Source: Trachelipus rathkii (Eukaryota > Arthropoda > Malacostraca > Isopoda > Trachelipodidae). Taken from it: a stretch of DNA of 64,000 nt. A program made the position numbers and the translations under genes. The stretch spans positions 12,501 through 76,500 of the forward strand of contig JABUQX010014240.1 in NCBI GenBank assembly GCA_015478945.1, given 5' to 3'. Below, in pieces: positions 24,201-37,006 of the stretch; position 1 is the first letter of the stretch, and each line of letters opens with the position of its first letter. The notes under the pieces were generated by a model that did no database searches, was not told the DNA's origin, and was given only the letters and a program-made list of their open reading frames with translations.

Positions 24201-27200
24201 GCGTCGGCCGTTCAATCTGATGCGGTATCACTTCGGTCTGGGAGTGAGTGCGGCGCCGCCATCCACCTACAGGAGATAACCTCCAACTATATCGTCTCCA
24301 GCATTCATTACGGTTTAAGTAATTTCAACTCTATAATCTACGAGTTAAGATTATAAGATGCCTTATATGTAGGTAAGTAATTCCTACACACTAGATTGAG
24401 ATTATTTATATAGTATGAGTATCTAAGTGTTGTACAGATTAGGAAGTGAACTGGGAACCACGTGTCATCTGTGACAGTCGAACTCTCTATCCTATAGCCA
24501 ATCAATGCACTCCCTCGCGTGCTATAATTTATAATATTACATATAACGCATCACTATTATTCATGAGCCATCCGTCATACCACCTCTTAGAATTGGCGGT
24601 AACTCTATCCGACATGCTTTCTCGATTGCAACTAATCTAACCTATGAAGGTACAACAGCCGCGACTTTAAATTTTGAGCTTACGACATCTTTATATATTT
24701 ATACAACTAATGTAATATATTATAATAATATATATATAGTATTTTAATTGATAAGAATAATATAAATAAGTATATAATCTATTTGTATAATAGCATATGG
24801 ATGTCACTGTGAAGTTTTTAATGATTCAATCGTATTCTATATATATCCGCGGCTCTATAAATCTTGACTCGCCGTACGCCTCGATGTCACAAATATATAC
24901 TGATGATACATTATCGTAACGTCATGCCATTATATCCTCTATATCATGTTTCTACTCTCTTCCAGACTTCGAGCCTTTATCAGCCATCTCGTGTATTACC
25001 TCGATTAGGATAAAAGCGATAATCGAATACTCCTCTTGAGCACGTGTAGCTAGGCCATAGCGATCCTGCTGCTGATGATGATATAGGATAGATATATCAT
25101 GATAAAGATAATGAGAATATATAAGTTAAGATGACAAAAGCGACTCACCTTACATATAAATATGAAACTATAATAATATTACAAACTAATAATATATATA
25201 AGTTAATAATTAATGATATATAGTAAAATAATGGTAACTCTATAGACTATTATAAAATTATAACTTATATATAACCTTATATTAATATGAATAACTGTAT
25301 ATAAATATTTATATAATATATATTAATATATATATTAGAATTAATATATGTAATACTACTTATATAGACGCGACCCTTTTCTTTATACTGATAACGCGGC
25401 GAGTGTTACGTCGCACGCATACTTTCTATATCATATATTATATATATATTATAGCTGTGTGAGAGCTTACCTCGTCCGTAAATGTATCTTAAGTCTCTGT
25501 CTAAATTCTCCATCACGCTTTCGTACTTTGATATGAGACTCTCAACCCGCCACCATTATGTATGACAAATCTTAATAACATATACAACTTACCTATGCTT
25601 TGTCTTTATCATGTATAGTCTTTTGACATAAATCCTCAAAATCTATACCGGTATATGACCTTTGTTCTATAAATCACGTATATTGGTAGTCAAAATAATT
25701 AATATTACGGATAATATTTCACTCTTCCTATTCACATAATCGATTTACTTCTGACAGCGTTCACCCAGTGAGTTATATTACCTTATATTCCTATGAGCGC
25801 GCTTATCTTTATCTAGTCTTGGAGAGAAATCACTATAACGTCTCTTTAACAACCTTATATTCGCCATCTCATCTCCAGGTCGCCGGTTTATTAACACACG
25901 TTATATTTTATTAATATGTTCTTAGAATATAATATATAAGGTATGCGGTATCCTACGGCAGCGTGAAGTACCACATCTGCGCTTCGAACAAACACGTGCT
26001 AATACTCTAATACTATATTCCACAGTTTCCTGCATTACCTAGGATATAAATAAAATAACCACCGCCGTAACTTGAGTTATACTATATATGTACTAAGTTT
26101 ATTCTAACATATTAGAGTCGTTGGGGGATCGGCCCAGAGCCCTAAAATATTCCTATTATACATATCGTCCGTAATCTAGTTTACTAAATCAATCAGAGAA
26201 ATTAATGCACGCTACTTATTCGTCACAGTACAGCTATTATCTCATATATATAACACATACTTAGTCTCGATAGAGTAGTCATATAAAATACGGTCCCTAA
26301 CATTAAGCATCTAAATATAGAAAAAGGAGAGAAAAAGACAAAAAGATGATTGTCCAGACCACCATCTCTCGACTAAGAATGTTTGAGTTACAGGGTCTCC
26401 GAAGAAGTATGAATATACACATAAGGGTCAGTTTATATTTTCCTGGCCCGAACATTCTGGTGTATATATAATTGTTCGATGCATCGATGTTGATTTAATT
26501 TTCATAAGATTAGTTGATATTTTTATTGAAATATTTAAAAGCTATTGTCTGTTAAACATAATGAAAAATTACTTTCGTTTATCCAACTCACGCGATCCAA
26601 ATTAGGCAAACTGCATTCTATATTTGTGAATTGCTATATTGTCTGGGCGAAGCACAGAATATCGAAATGATTTTTTTCTCTTATTGGGGGAGAGATAATC
26701 ATCGCAGAAGACGACAGTTACTATACCACAACTTCAAGATTTTATTCTTGATTGGTTCAAATTGGACTTTTATTTGTTACTAAATTTTTATCATTCGTAA
26801 TATCATCGTTAGTTATTGTTTGATTTTTATCCTTTCCAGCACCGGAGTCTGGCGAAACGAGTGTTCATTCTTAATTTAGAGCGTCGACAATCGTGATAGT
26901 CCTAAGCTCGTGTTCGACCCAGGACTTCACGAGAGCAAGGTTTATCAGCACGAAATTTACTGTGTTTTCTAGTTACGTATAGAATTTTATTATCAAATAG
27001 ATTGATTCGTCAACGAGTGAGCCCTTTGTACCATGACTGGATTCGGTGCTGGGATTCGACATCTCGACTAGTGACTATAAGAATATTCATATCTATAATC
27101 TTATATCTCAGAGCTTTCTGACGTGGAATACTTGTATCTTAGGTCTATGTGATATGCCGAATCGGTGACTATTCTCATTTGACTTTGTGACTGAGTTGTA

Positions 27201-30200
27201 GCTTGAGTAAAAACGATATATAATATACTTTTTCAGTCTGTAGTAGAATTATAACTTTATCCTACAATAAATTATATTATATTATGTATATAATTATTAT
27301 ATATGTATATTTAAAATTTTAATTAGTTATTATTAATGATTATTAGGATAATTAATTATTTATATATTATTATTATATAACTATTATTGATACGGGATAG
27401 TAATATCGATGATTTATCGAGTGTGAATATATGAATTTAAATATTTGGTAATTAGTCTAGCAGAACCACACTATTATCTTCATTCCTATTGTTATTATAA
27501 TTAATATATTTTTTTGAATTATCATATTTACTTAATATTTAATTTCTATGTTTTACTCATCTAAAATATCTTCTGAACGCGATTTAAATTATTTTATAAA
27601 TTTCTCTGATTTATTATTTAATTCAAGTAGCATTTTATTGCACTTATGCTATTTCTCTAATTCATATTCATCTATTATCGCATAAAACTCTCTGAGTGTA
27701 TATAAAATATTATAAAAGGTTATATGAAAACTACTGAAAAGAATGTAAGAATCATTTAAATTAAATTTGAAGTTTAGAAATTAATCAGTTTTGTGCCAAT
27801 ATCAATCCTTTCCAGATAAAGAAATAAATTTATAGTGCGTATGACTTAATTGTCAATTAGGTTACTATTTAATTATACGTGCGTGAAGATAGTGATATAT
27901 GCTGGTCGATACTATTGATTAATTCGATTCTATTCACTCTCATGTTATTGAGTTATGTTTACAAGGTTCATTGTGTAATTAAGATAAATTCATGTATAAA
28001 TATAAATCTAATTAAATTAAATGTATCAATTTTAGGAATCATAATATTACTTCTTATGATTATCATAGTATTACTTCTTATGTTAACCTTATTACTACTT
28101 TCCCTAACGAATTTATGCATCATCTTACTTATTAATACTATTTAATATTCTCTTCCCAATTCGAACATGCTTGGAAAAATCGAATAACGTTACTGTCGGA
28201 TGAAAGAACGAGGAAGTCGATTAATATATCAGGACGATCGAGTCGAGAAAGGATAAGTCCTTATTACGCGAAAATATTGCGATAATAATATCAAGCTTTA
28301 TAATAATATGTCTTTATGAATTTTATCCCACATTTCTCTGAGCTTTACTTAAAGCGGGTTCGATCGTTCGTCGTAAGGTCTTTTCGATGTCTCCACTTGA
28401 AGTTTTTATTTGGTGAAAAGCCTTCGGGGCTAGTTAGTCGACGAAGCTATCGACAAAAAACAACGGACAGGACGAACGCTTCTCCCTGATAAAGCAAGCT
28501 CTGCACCCAATCTTGCCTCATCAGAATAATTATTCTCGGTACATAATGATTATCCATTACGTCAGTGCTAGATGTACTGGCAGAGTAATGGGAGGAGCTC
28601 CCAGAGCAAGCCCTGCATGCACGGCAAGCTACGGGCGGGTCAGGGCTCGAATCTGCGTTTTAGCGATTGCACCATGATATTGAGAACTAAGCTATATTCT
28701 ATGAGCTGAGACTCATAAAAATATAGAACACGTTCTCTCATAGACCCAAGTCACCCATATATATACCGAATCTATCTATACTCACATAAAAATTAACTTA
28801 TATCTCAGCCATTCTTTCGAACGTGACGTTCTCTCTCTATACACTAAACAAACACAGGTATTCTCGCTTTATTATTTTTAACGTCTTTCCACAGCCAAAC
28901 AGTTTATAACTATCGCAATACATCATATCACTCAACTCCTTCCATATCGTTGACGTACAAAACCGAGGTTCCAGTTCTCCCGATAGTTGGCATAAAGAAA
29001 TTTTTTCGCCGATAATCAGAAAGAGAGGGTGAAATTGCTAGCAAGTTGCGTAATCAGATGATCTCGCGAGAATTCATAAAGTCATACCATCCACAATATC
29101 TCACGATTCTCTCACACACTAATCAACTCTAACTATCTTACTCTCTTCGCAACAAAGAGAAAAATTAGTTGATCAAGATATATCAGACTAGTAAAAGAAA
29201 ATCTTCATATGTGGCGCAATAATTTAACATTAAGCTATAACGTACTGACACTTCAGTACATAAACAATCTCTACTGCCGGCGCGACTCGCCTCCGCGCCC
29301 CGCGCGGCCACCAATCCTCCCCGCCATTAAAACTCAACACTCTGTGTTTTCCTTTTCCCCGCTCGGTGAGTCGCGTCGGAAATCACGTCGCACAACCCTC
29401 TGACAGCAAACTCGTCTATATTACTCTCGATTATCGAAACCTCGTAAGTATCATGTATATCCCTACCTTTCCCGTTCTCTTCCTCGACTCAATCGCAAAT
29501 AATCCTGTAAGTGACTGTGGCTTAATAATCCCCTTCACCTCCAAAAATCGGTCAAATATAGAAATGGAGACTCAGGATTTTAGATTAGATTTCTCCTGTC
29601 CTACTCGTGTCTCCATATTTCTGCTGAACTTTAGTCCCTTCTACGTGAGTATCGCGTTGTACGCATCCATTCTCTCTGCTAAACTTGAGCGCACCGCCCA
29701 TCGTGACGTTGACGAAACCTCATCGTTCTTACCCGTCACGATTCAATTCTCTTGCAGTACTTCTCTTCATATTTCCACAAGTGAGGAACTGTCACATGGT
29801 AGATAGCTGCGTCGCTCTGCTCCATTAACTCATTGTGGTATGGTTCAGAGTATTTATATATAGCATTATTTTTACCGAGCGATAACTTCCTTGTCTGGGC
29901 TCGAATACCCAAAAACTCAGAATTTTCAATATAAGTTTCCTTCCAGTGTATATTAAAAGACGCTTACCTACGACTATCCATTAGTCGAATCCGATCCGGA
30001 GTGGTGCGTGTGAAAACCGTCACCCGGCTCCTATCTCATCAGAGTTGAAACGCATGACGAGTGACTCTATAAAGCTACATACCAAACGCTTCCATCTTTT
30101 ATCAGCTCGGGTGAATTCTTCTTTTATCTCAGATTCATGAGAGTCAAACTCGCAAAGACTTGTTACTGATGTGGTCCTCGATAACAAGTAACATGGCTGT

Positions 30201-33200
30201 CGACAAAGTGCGTACTATACTTCAAGAGTTTACCATAGCACGGAATTTAAACAAAAGCGATCTTATGATGCCAGCGAGTATAACATCAGAAGTATCTGCG
30301 ACAGTCGTCCAGGTATGATATAAATGAGTGGATCACTCCCGCTCGAGCATTATCAGACGACTTCTCAGACTCACCGCGCACTACGAACGTTACCTATCGA
30401 CTGAATTGCGTACAGTTTCGTCCTAGAGGCCCGGATAGTATACATGAATAAATAACGAGAGTCAGATAAAGAACATCATGTTAAATGTTTCCACGCAAGA
30501 AGCTACTCTCGTATCAGAGACCCGAGACGAGCTGCCCCCATATAAAACACCCAATCGCCGCATGATTTATAATAAAAGCTCACATAGTCTGTCTTCGGCT
30601 GATCCTTATCGGATTTCCTGTAATCGCCGGGTCGAGGGATTGCATATCGGGAGTCTCTTAATTGTTGTATAAAAAAATTTCTTAACGGTTCTTTTTGTGA
30701 GCATAGCATTACCTTTTCGCAAATAAAAATTATGATCATAAAATTCAATTGAAAATCCGCTCTTGTTCTCTCGCGAACGGACACCTACTCATGTGTTTCC
30801 TTGGGAGGAATACGATCCCGAATCCGTTGATTACCAAAGGATACTACACATATTTTGAACTTAAATACCCTCGATTTCTTTTGACAGGACGATTAATCCT
30901 TCGAAACGGCCGAATATTTCGAAGGCTATTTAATCTGACATGTCGCCACGAACGGACATCAATTTTCGGCCATAATTACGCATTACCGCGATAATGTGAC
31001 GGATTCAGTTTATCAAGATATTCTACTGCTGTAACATTTCGTTATCAATCCTCGCGGAAAGCTCATCGGGTGAGTCTGATAGCGGAACGCTCTCCATGTG
31101 CAAAATATGACGGCACCTTGGTCTATTCACTAAATCGTGCTCAAATATGAATAACCCGGCGGTAAATAACGCGGATAAGAGAGTTATATAGAATTCCGGT
31201 TCAAGACCTGCGTGGCAGTATTATATTACCTTTCAACAATCGCTCCTCAACCCGACGAAGATCCTAGCACGTTAGGCGGATAGGGCACATAATTTAATAC
31301 ACTTAAACCCCTTTATACGAGGTAAATACTTAACAACTAGATTAATATCGATAGCATAATTAGAAGGAAAAGAATAGTATGTCGACCGCGAACTCCGCTA
31401 TTCTTCATAAACCACGGAATGTAGAGAGTGTTTAGTGACGAAGGATGAATTCTCTATCGTGGTTAGCACTATCTTCTTTTCTAATCGAATCGCGCAATTT
31501 CGTCAGCCAGCGAAGTAATAAAAATTGCTTGCGATCAGCCCCGAGTCGAGCGAGACTGTGCGTAAACTCATCTAAACATCTACACTACAATCATCTTCGA
31601 AGAGGTCTTACTCAAGTTACCAGTCTATCTCCATTTACATCTTTCCGCCTCTGTTTATTTGCGCGCTTTAATCTCTCAGGTATGATAGAGGATTCCGTAA
31701 ATATAAAACAACTACTCCTTCTTCAATTTAAGCGATGGCCAAAGACAATTGAGTAATCCATTCGTACCGACATCTAATCGAGCGCAAAATTTCAAAACAC
31801 GTCTGACGGAGGTTTTATGTGCAAAAGATGATGATGTTCACGCTGCCCTTATGCTTTATTCCCCCTTTTCTACAAGATACCAAATGCGGCATGCGACCCA
31901 ACTAAATAAGAGTGAATTATATAGCATCATTAGTCGATAAACTGTATTCGTAATAATTATAAATTAAGCTGTGGTCCAAGTGAATTCTGGCGACAAGTTT
32001 TTTCCACGAAAAGTCCATATTCCATAACACGAAACCTTACCATTTTCAGATATCTGTATAGTTTTGAGATTTGAAATTCCACTGCAACGGGCGAGTTATT
32101 ACGAACAATGCACGCTGATTGCGCGACAAGATATTAATAAATGAATCTGCTGTTCTCTTGAGATTGCACTATTCAAACTAAAAGTGCCACGTATACCTAC
32201 ATCTCCAGTCTGATTATTCTCAGCTCTATCCATATATCACATGGAGTTCTCGATCTCTCTCTTTATGCCATCACACCTCTTCTCTTCCGCTATTTATGTT
32301 GTTGTAATACATATATTACACCATGGGTGAATAATCAAATTCCACGTTTTCTCTTCGATTTATTTATGCTACAATGTATTTTGTATCCTTCTTCGTCTAT
32401 CAAGTCATTTATTTTGATTCAATTATCTTGAATATTCAATATGTTTTAATATGTTGGCAGAAATAGGCATGTTCAGCTATCTGTGGTAACCCTAAGCTTA
32501 GGTATGACCACATCTCCTATAAAGCGCGTGCTATATCCATTTTAGTGTGCAATTCTCTATAGTATCTCGACTCAAGACTTCTCTCGATTTTATTATCCAC
32601 GCTTATCTCTTATTAACCAATAAAGTCTTTACATTAACTTCATTATCCTTATGTAATACGAAACTCTATCCTGGTAAGGCTGTTAGCTTCCGTAGGATAA
32701 AAACTATGAACGATCCACGGATATATTGGACCTCCTAATTGCAGTTTATACTTACTATCGGTTGTTTATAATCGATTAGCTTTATTCACTTTCTCTATAG
32801 TATCGTGTTGGCTCGGAGTCTCGCCCGACTATTGTGTCTTGTATGATAAAGGGCAAAACTATTTAGAGAAAGACATTAGTGGACGTCTGACCCTATTCAT
32901 CTAACTTCTTGCACAACTACCTTCGAGTCGGTAGCAACACGTAGTTGGCATATTATTATTATATATATATGAGCGTCTCTATTGATATGTCCCATCATAA
33001 GAGAACATGGCATGGTTCATTTTCTTTGGCTAGAATACATTTGTCCACATAAGATATTAAGTGGCTAGTCTGTTGTTTTTAGGAATTCGTGTTGTGGATT
33101 TTTTTCTCTATCATCATTCCCTTCATAAGATAATACTCACGCAGAGTGTTATCATACATAGCTAGAGATTGAGGCGAGCTTTCACAAAATTCGTTCAATC

Positions 33201-35170
33201 CTATTTTTTCCAACTGCCCAAAATGCTAGTCTGAGGAACTGAGTCCCTATATGAGTGCTCGACTGGAAACGTATGAAGATATGCATGCGAGAATCGGTTC
33301 GAAACTCAAAATAGAAAGATAGTGCCGTGCTCACACACTATACGTATTTTCATTTCATTACGATATTCTGGTACTTTCCTTCCATCAATAATATAATTAA
33401 TGGCCTTGTGATAATTATGAATGAGCAATAGAGGGCAATCATAACATATTCTATATTTGGCCAAATGTGCAGGTCAACAATAACTCAGAGAGAAACTACT
33501 ATTCAATAAAACTCGAAGCGACAATATTTTCTTACAATATTATCTCTCTTTCTTCAACACGCCTACTCAACTTTAGCCATTGACCTCTCTCGTTCCGACA
33601 TTCTTTTATGGAAGGCGACAGTGATAATATGAAATCGCCTCGAGTCAGAAAACACGGTGTGAACTCTAAACATTAAATATTTCTGCGTTTTAACGCCCGC
33701 AACTTTTTCAAATTTTAGAACTCAAGTAGCTAATCTCTTTTTCAGATTGAATAAGGTAATATGTACACAACATAGACTGAGTTGGCTCTACATTAGTTTG
33801 CTCTATGGCGTCGTCGGAACATAACTCGGATAGATCGCACGGATCTCAGAATCGATATTATAGTCTTGCAATAGAACTTTCTGGTCAACATGAAATTCGT
33901 CCAACCTCGCCGCTCAGTCGATTGTCAGCAACGAATGTTATGAGTTTTATAAAGCCTGTCGATTTTTGATTCATGGGGCGTACGTAAATTTCGTTCTTCA
34001 AAAGAGGATTCTAAATTCACCTTTATTCTTACTGGATATAAGGGCTAAAAGTTTAGAGGAGAGTGAGCTGACTTACAGAATCTTATTTCTAACGAGGTTT
34101 CGCAAATTAATTGGTCCCTGAGAGAAACCAGTTACCTCGAAATTTATTTTTATTATTGGAAATAGTACTTCCATTGCACTTCGTAGCTTATGGAGATGGA
34201 ACTATATGAATATTATAATAATAACAAAACTAATCTCTCCCGAAATGTCCGCATGTACGCCCGCCACGCGTGGACCCGATTCCGCCCACCACCGGTGACT
34301 TCGTGCCCCACCGAGCTACGCGCTATTAATATAATTAGATACTTCCAATATATCTGGATGGTCGTTATATATTTTCAAGTTCCTACTATCTTCGAATCCG
34401 AACACTGGTGATCAGTAGAGTACCTCAATATTATACACTCTTCTTTCCATATTCGTGTCTTAACCCTCTTTGCGAAAATACTCCTCAGTCTCATTGTATG
34501 TCGTTCCGATATCGTCATCTCGGTTTGTCTATATTTATATTTTCAGTCTGGTAAGATAATTTCAACGAAGACATAATAGATCGTAATAAACCTACTTTTG
34601 TCATCACAGTTCTCAGACGAACGAGTCTTACTATCATTTTTCTCTCTCTAGATCGCTATTATTTATAATTCCATTCCGAGATGAGAACTCTTTTAACTTT
34701 TCGCAGCTATTTTCTTTCGCCATTATCGGACACACTATTTCTTTCGATGACACAATCAGGAATGTCTAATGCCATAGCTGATTTGAACGATTTCTTTTAA
34801 GTCCCTTTTGCAGGGTTCATCATTAGGGCGAATTTGCGGCCAGATCGCGGAATTTATCTCACATCATCGGAATTCGAGGCATTATATCAGAATGAAATCG
34901 CAAGAATAAATAATCTAGAATGGAATGAAATTAATTTAATTTGATTATAGCTTATAAATTGTTTGAAAGCTAAGCTTTGAAGTAGTGAAAATGAATATAT
35001 TTAGAAGGTTTTTATTATTATATCTCTATTTCTCCTAGTTTTTTATCAGTGTCCCAACACAAGCTTTACTCGCTCGAAAAAAATATTGTCTAGCACTATA
35101 TCCTAGATCCAAACACCTTTCGAGCGCGCCATTAAATCATTATATATTCCTCTATAATCTTCGCTAATGA
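21201..35170. other. Long stretch without readable genes, possibly unpolished sequence
   Basis: Fourteen kilobases with no frame that I can assign to a family. Base composition varies: 21.3-23 kb, 24.1-24.3 kb and 28.2-34.5 kb are less AT-rich, with many TCG/CGA words as in the large ORFs at 37-44.5 kb, while 23.3-23.7 kb, 25.1-25.4 kb and 27.2-28.1 kb are AT-rich. The longest open frame, 29,366-29,806 (+, 146 codons from a GTG), has no motif and no clear coding character. If these stretches come from uncorrected long reads, frameshifts could hide real genes. Otherwise this is non-coding DNA. Confidence 0.45.
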
Positions 35171-35177
35171 TTTCGGG

Positions 35178-35363
35178 TTACGTGTTTTCAACTCGATTGG
35201 CGTCATTAGCGAAAAATTCGTCACGCTCTTGAGCTTTCGTCAGTTGGCCGATGACGAAATCTAAAATTCTTCCATCTTTTACCGATTCTTGGTGAAATTT
35301 TAGCCATTTCGATTCTTTATTATGACATCTGAGGAGGAGAGCGGTGAGGTGAAGGAGTTCCAT
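35178..35363 (-). CDS. Hypothetical small protein or fragment, 61 codons
   Basis: An ATG-started frame with mixed charged and hydrophobic residues (WLKFHQESVKDGRILDFVIG, then QLTKAQERDEFF), more like real coding sequence than its surroundings. I do not recognise it. It has no signal peptide; the N-terminal LLHLTALLL is short and could be a helix. It lies on the same strand as the two large ORFs about 1.6 kb further on and may be the broken end of a longer gene. In-frame continuation beyond either end was not found. Confidence 0.35.
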   Translation of the reverse strand: MELLHLTALLLRCHNKESKWLKFHQESVKDGRILDFVIGQLTKAQERDEFFANDANRVENT

Positions 35364-35399
35364 GTAATCTCTAAGTAGTATAAAGGTCGTTTCTATCGG

Positions 35400-36590
35400 T
35401 TATTCATGGTTTCGTACGATTGTTTTCCTAGTGATTTCCCTTCAGACAGATCTCAACAAATAATACTGGAAATAATGAAGGAACAGCGTTGATTGGCATG
35501 GAGAATAATAGAGGTGAGGAGCGTCTATATGGTCGGCAATATAATAACTAAGTCACAAGAGAGCTGGTTTTATCGAATATAATCGATCATTATTTTTTAT
35601 TAAATTTCTCACAAAATATAAGTTATTTTATTATTAATCTTAATTATAATTCACTAATATATCTCTTTTTGATTTACAAAATAGAAGAAATAATAATAAT
35701 ATAAGATATTTAGATTGTGAAAATACAGTTAGATAAAGTATAATCTCTTATAAATTCAGAGATGATATCTGATATCCACATATGATAGCAAATATTTACC
35801 TACTCTCTTTCTATTATCGGCTTGAAAAAAATAAAATTTTCTGTTAAATCACAATTATCGAAGAACATGATCATCATCGCCTTAAAGTAAATAGGAAATA
35901 AAATAATAAATATAGAATAATATACAATTAAATATAATATATAATTAAAATAAATAATAATAATTAATAAATAATATAATAATTAATAATTAATTATTAA
36001 TTTAAGTGAATAATTGATGAATAATTTATAAAAATACTGTTGTCGATGGAGACGATTAAAAAATATACCGTGAGAATTCTCCGTAATAATGTTCCACGTA
36101 AAAATACTTACAACTGAAGAATAATTCAAAAAAAAGTTGTTGACAGATATACATCTGATAAATTTTATCAGACTTCAGTTTCAGTTATACAGAAACATTC
36201 ATTTAAAATTTTTCTTTTCACTTCAATTTATTCTTCCCAATACTTTATGGATGCAAATCTCGCAAACGTTACGAAGCGAAATACCACAGTGCGTAGTATT
36301 ATATGCGGACATAATTTTCGACTCAGCACGAGTCTTAGACCTTTGTTCGAGTGGAACGCCACCATTTACTAGTCCGCCTCTTGCTCATGATATTCTATGT
36401 TTAAGCATCGAATATAAATGTTTTCAGTGACATCTAAAATAATATGAAGAGTCGGATTAGTGCAGCTTTTTATATACAATGACATCGGAGCGCTCTACTC
36501 TCCTTATTTGTCGAAAAGCTTATTCAGATTCAGGGAGCAATTAGCCCCTCGGCTGAAGGTTTTTTTCTCAAAAAAATCATTTATAGTTGG
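35400..36590. other. AT-rich spacer with ambiguous plus-strand ORFs
   Basis: 35,560-36,130 is very AT-rich with AATAATTAAT-type repeats and no gene. At 36,137-36,430 two overlapping plus-strand frames are open: one of 97 codons from a TTG, and one of 41 codons from an ATG at 36,247 preceded by a T/C-rich stretch. Neither has family resemblance, and they cannot both be real. One could be an upstream exon of the small gene at 36,614, but I cannot show that. Confidence 0.3.
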
Positions 36591-36613
36591 CGAGTATATC
36601 AGTTACACCCTGA

Positions 36614-36922
36614 ATGTTAATCCCTAACATCAGAGAACCCCGCATTTGTAGTAAATCGAAAAAGCTGGAACATAAAGAGCAAAATTTTAGCGAAATAGAC
36701 AAACAATTTTCCGAAAAATTACAGGTGGGCTTTCTATCTAACGTACGTCAGATGAGATAGTATTACTGACTTCCTCCATCGATTTACTATAATACACTCC
36801 GTAACCTAGTAACGTATATATAATCGTTTTTCCAGCATGTTGTTACTGAAGCATGGATTAATAGTATTAAATTCAAAGATGATGCTATGAATTTCGTTAT
36901 CCTTATGTGTAATAGTAACTAA
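36614..36922 (+). CDS. Possible two-exon small gene (65 codons), unknown function
   Basis: From the ATG at 36,614 a frame runs to a candidate splice donor at 36,724/36,725 (ACAG|GTGGGC). Its last part is KSKKLEHKEQ followed by NFSEIDKQFSEKLQ. A 111-base interval follows, ending in a T-rich acceptor TTTTTCCAG at 36,827-36,835. The next exon opens in matching phase with HVVTEAWINS and then IKFKDDAMNF, and ends at TAA 36,920-36,922. Unspliced, the frame stops shortly after the donor. Both halves are rich in Lys/Glu/Asp and look coding, and the phase agrees across the junction. I do not recognise the product. It converges tail-to-tail on the 811-codon gene, 84 bases away. An additional upstream exon is possible. 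Confidence 0.4.
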
Positions 36923-37006
36923 GAAGGATTATTAACTGTTAGCGAACTTAAGAACCATAAAACTGTGTTGTGCTATAAGCGGCAGTTAATAATGATATAA
37001 ATTATT

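Noticed and set aside
28490..28700. tRNA-like words (GGGCTCGAATCTGCG, GCACCA) suggesting a tRNA or tRNA-derived SINE
   Set aside because: Only a B-box-like word could be found; no cloverleaf with proper arms or A box at the right distance could be drawn.
29366..29806. 146-codon plus-strand ORF starting at GTG
   Set aside because: No recognisable motif, non-ATG start, and the composition resembles chance reading of less AT-rich DNA; kept only as a remark.
31445..31940. Two consecutive plus-strand ORFs of 103 and 63 codons
   Set aside because: No motif and no convincing coding pattern; they overlap in different frames.
34190..34411. 73-codon plus-strand ORF with ATG start
   Set aside because: Asn/Tyr-rich start followed by a GC-rich patch, no homology signal; treated as chance.
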